Shown piece by piece: positions 5,025 through 5,619 of a DNA stretch of 5,619 bases. The stretch spans positions 1 to 5,619 of the forward strand of contig JABIQT010000105.1 of assembly GCA_018667995.1 (NCBI GenBank), given 5' to 3'. The notes beneath the pieces are model-generated. The model worked only from the letters and a program-made list of their open reading frames with translations. It was not told the DNA's origin and did not search any database. Numbering within the stretch: position 1 is the stretch's first letter; every line of letters begins with the position of its first letter. A program made the position numbers and the translations under genes. The stretch is from Candidatus Latescibacterota bacterium. GTDB lineage: Bacteria > JAAXHH01 > JABIQT01.

Positions 5025-5619
5025 GTGGCTGCGTTTGATAGTTGCGCCTACGGATCCACGATTGCCGATCTATTAAGCGTTCCTCGTACTATGTCCCTGG
5101 GGCCGGGAGTCTGTAATAAACCGGCCAGCTCCGCGCTTGAGCGACTCTCAAATCAGGATGCTCTCGAGCCCCATTCGATAACTGACGCTCAGATGGCCGA
5201 TGGTTGTCGAGCTGCTCTGTGGTTGTATCACGACTACCTTGATGTTTCGCACACAATCAGCCAGGGCATAGCTTCTGAAACTGGAAGTTACTGGCATGGT
5301 ATCATGCACCGCAGAGAACCCGATTACCCCAATAGCAAGTACTGGTTCAGGCAGGTAGGGGATCACGCGGTATACGCGGATCTTTTCAGAATATCCGCAG
5401 AATTGGCGACAGCACTTCCGGAAGTACCGGCGGGTATGGAATACCTGGTTTCACAGAAGAATTGGGACCCATTTGCTTTCGCAGACTCATGCGAGTTGGC
5501 AGACGGATCACAAGGAGCAGCCAGAGATCTCTGCGTCCAGATTCAGATGAGGGAATGGGAGTTGCTGTTGTTTCTGAGATTCTCGATGGCCAGCCACAAG
5601 ATGCGATCATGGCTTTTGC
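5025..5619 (+). CDS. uncharacterised protein with a SYWHGIMHRRE motif, N-terminal part (runs off the window)
   Basis: An open frame runs from GTG 5025 to the end of the window: 198 full codons with no stop. It has no signal peptide or clear membrane segment, so a cytoplasmic protein is likely. The N-terminal 50 residues look variable. From about 52 (ITDAQMADGCRAALWLYHDYLDVSH) it reads as helical, followed by a striking motif at 87-112 rich in Trp, His, Arg and Tyr: GSYWHGIMHRREPDYPNSKY, then WFRQVGDH. I recall such a motif from conserved hypothetical proteins in several environmental phyla, without an assigned function. The His and Arg residues could form a ligand or metal site, but that is inference. 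A helix-like hydrophobic segment (EWELLLFLRFSM) lies near the window edge. It has its own ribosome site and lies after a terminator, so it is probably a separate transcription unit. Confidence is in the frame, not the function. Confidence 0.75.
   Translation, partial: MAAFDSCAYGSTIADLLSVPRTMSLGPGVCNKPASSALERLSNQDALEPHSITDAQMADGCRAALWLYHDYLDVSHTISQGIASETGSYWHGIMHRREPDYPNSKYWFRQVGDHAVYADLFRISAELATALPEVPAGMEYLVSQKNWDPFAFADSCELADGSQGAARDLCVQIQMREWELLLFLRFSMASHKMRSWLL

Noticed and set aside
4996-5076. small + strand open frame from ATG 4996 or ATG 5023
   Set aside because: It gives a 17 to 26 residue peptide with no family signal and competes with the long GTG 5025 frame for the same ribosome site.
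5148-5610. two minus-strand open frames in the last 470 bases as the genes of this region
   Set aside because: The + strand is open throughout from GTG 5025 with a good Shine-Dalgarno and a coherent protein motif, which explains the region better.
1-5619. CRISPR arrays, insertion sequences, tRNA or rRNA genes
   Set aside because: No regularly spaced repeats, terminal inverted repeats with transposase frames, or cloverleaf-like or rRNA-like sequence were found by eye.

Overview
The window is a compact bacterial segment of mixed, roughly 50% GC composition. All supported genes lie on the + strand with short gaps. Several features suggest a Gram-negative bacterium, perhaps a proteobacterium: two lipoproteins with classic lipoboxes, one of them built around a domain that I know from the proteobacterial cytochrome c maturation factor CcmI/CycH; a fold-type I class III aminotransferase; and Shine-Dalgarno-led genes. 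I cannot name the species.

Layout: (1) bases 1-370 hold the 3' end of a UPF0173-type metallo-beta-lactamase-fold hydrolase. (2) After a 108-base gap with a possible promoter come two lipoprotein genes (479-1000 and 1029-1613). The second overlaps the class III aminotransferase (1610-2983) by an ATGA junction, so these three look co-transcribed. (3) Two tandem paralogues of the CinA N-terminal (MoCF / COG1058) domain follow. One has the usual domain plus its C-terminal alpha/beta extension (3025-3828); the other is short and lacks the extension (3878-4408). Neither has the CinA C-terminal NMN deamidase domain. A C-rich, G-poor spacer with no Shine-Dalgarno separates them. (4) A small exported, coiled-coil, single-TM protein (4517-4936) follows, closed by a strong intrinsic terminator (4966-4993). 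(5) A new gene begins with GTG at 5025 and runs off the window end; it carries a distinctive Trp/His/Arg-rich motif and has no function that I can assign.

How the genes fit together: the lipoprotein-lipoprotein-aminotransferase set is the best supported operon, and the CinA-like pair may belong to the same transcription unit (gaps of 41 and 49 bases). A small-molecule salvage or repair role, in which the aminotransferase handles an amine or amino acid and the COG1058 proteins act on a nucleotide-type by-product, is possible but is inference only. The clearest unusual points are the asymmetric CinA-domain pair with a shared Gly-Trp-x-x-Cys variant, the lipid-anchored free-standing CycH-type Ig-like domain, the four-cysteine loop in the aminotransferase, and the heptad-duplicated coiled-coil protein. 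There is no evidence for CRISPR arrays, insertion sequences, tRNA or rRNA.
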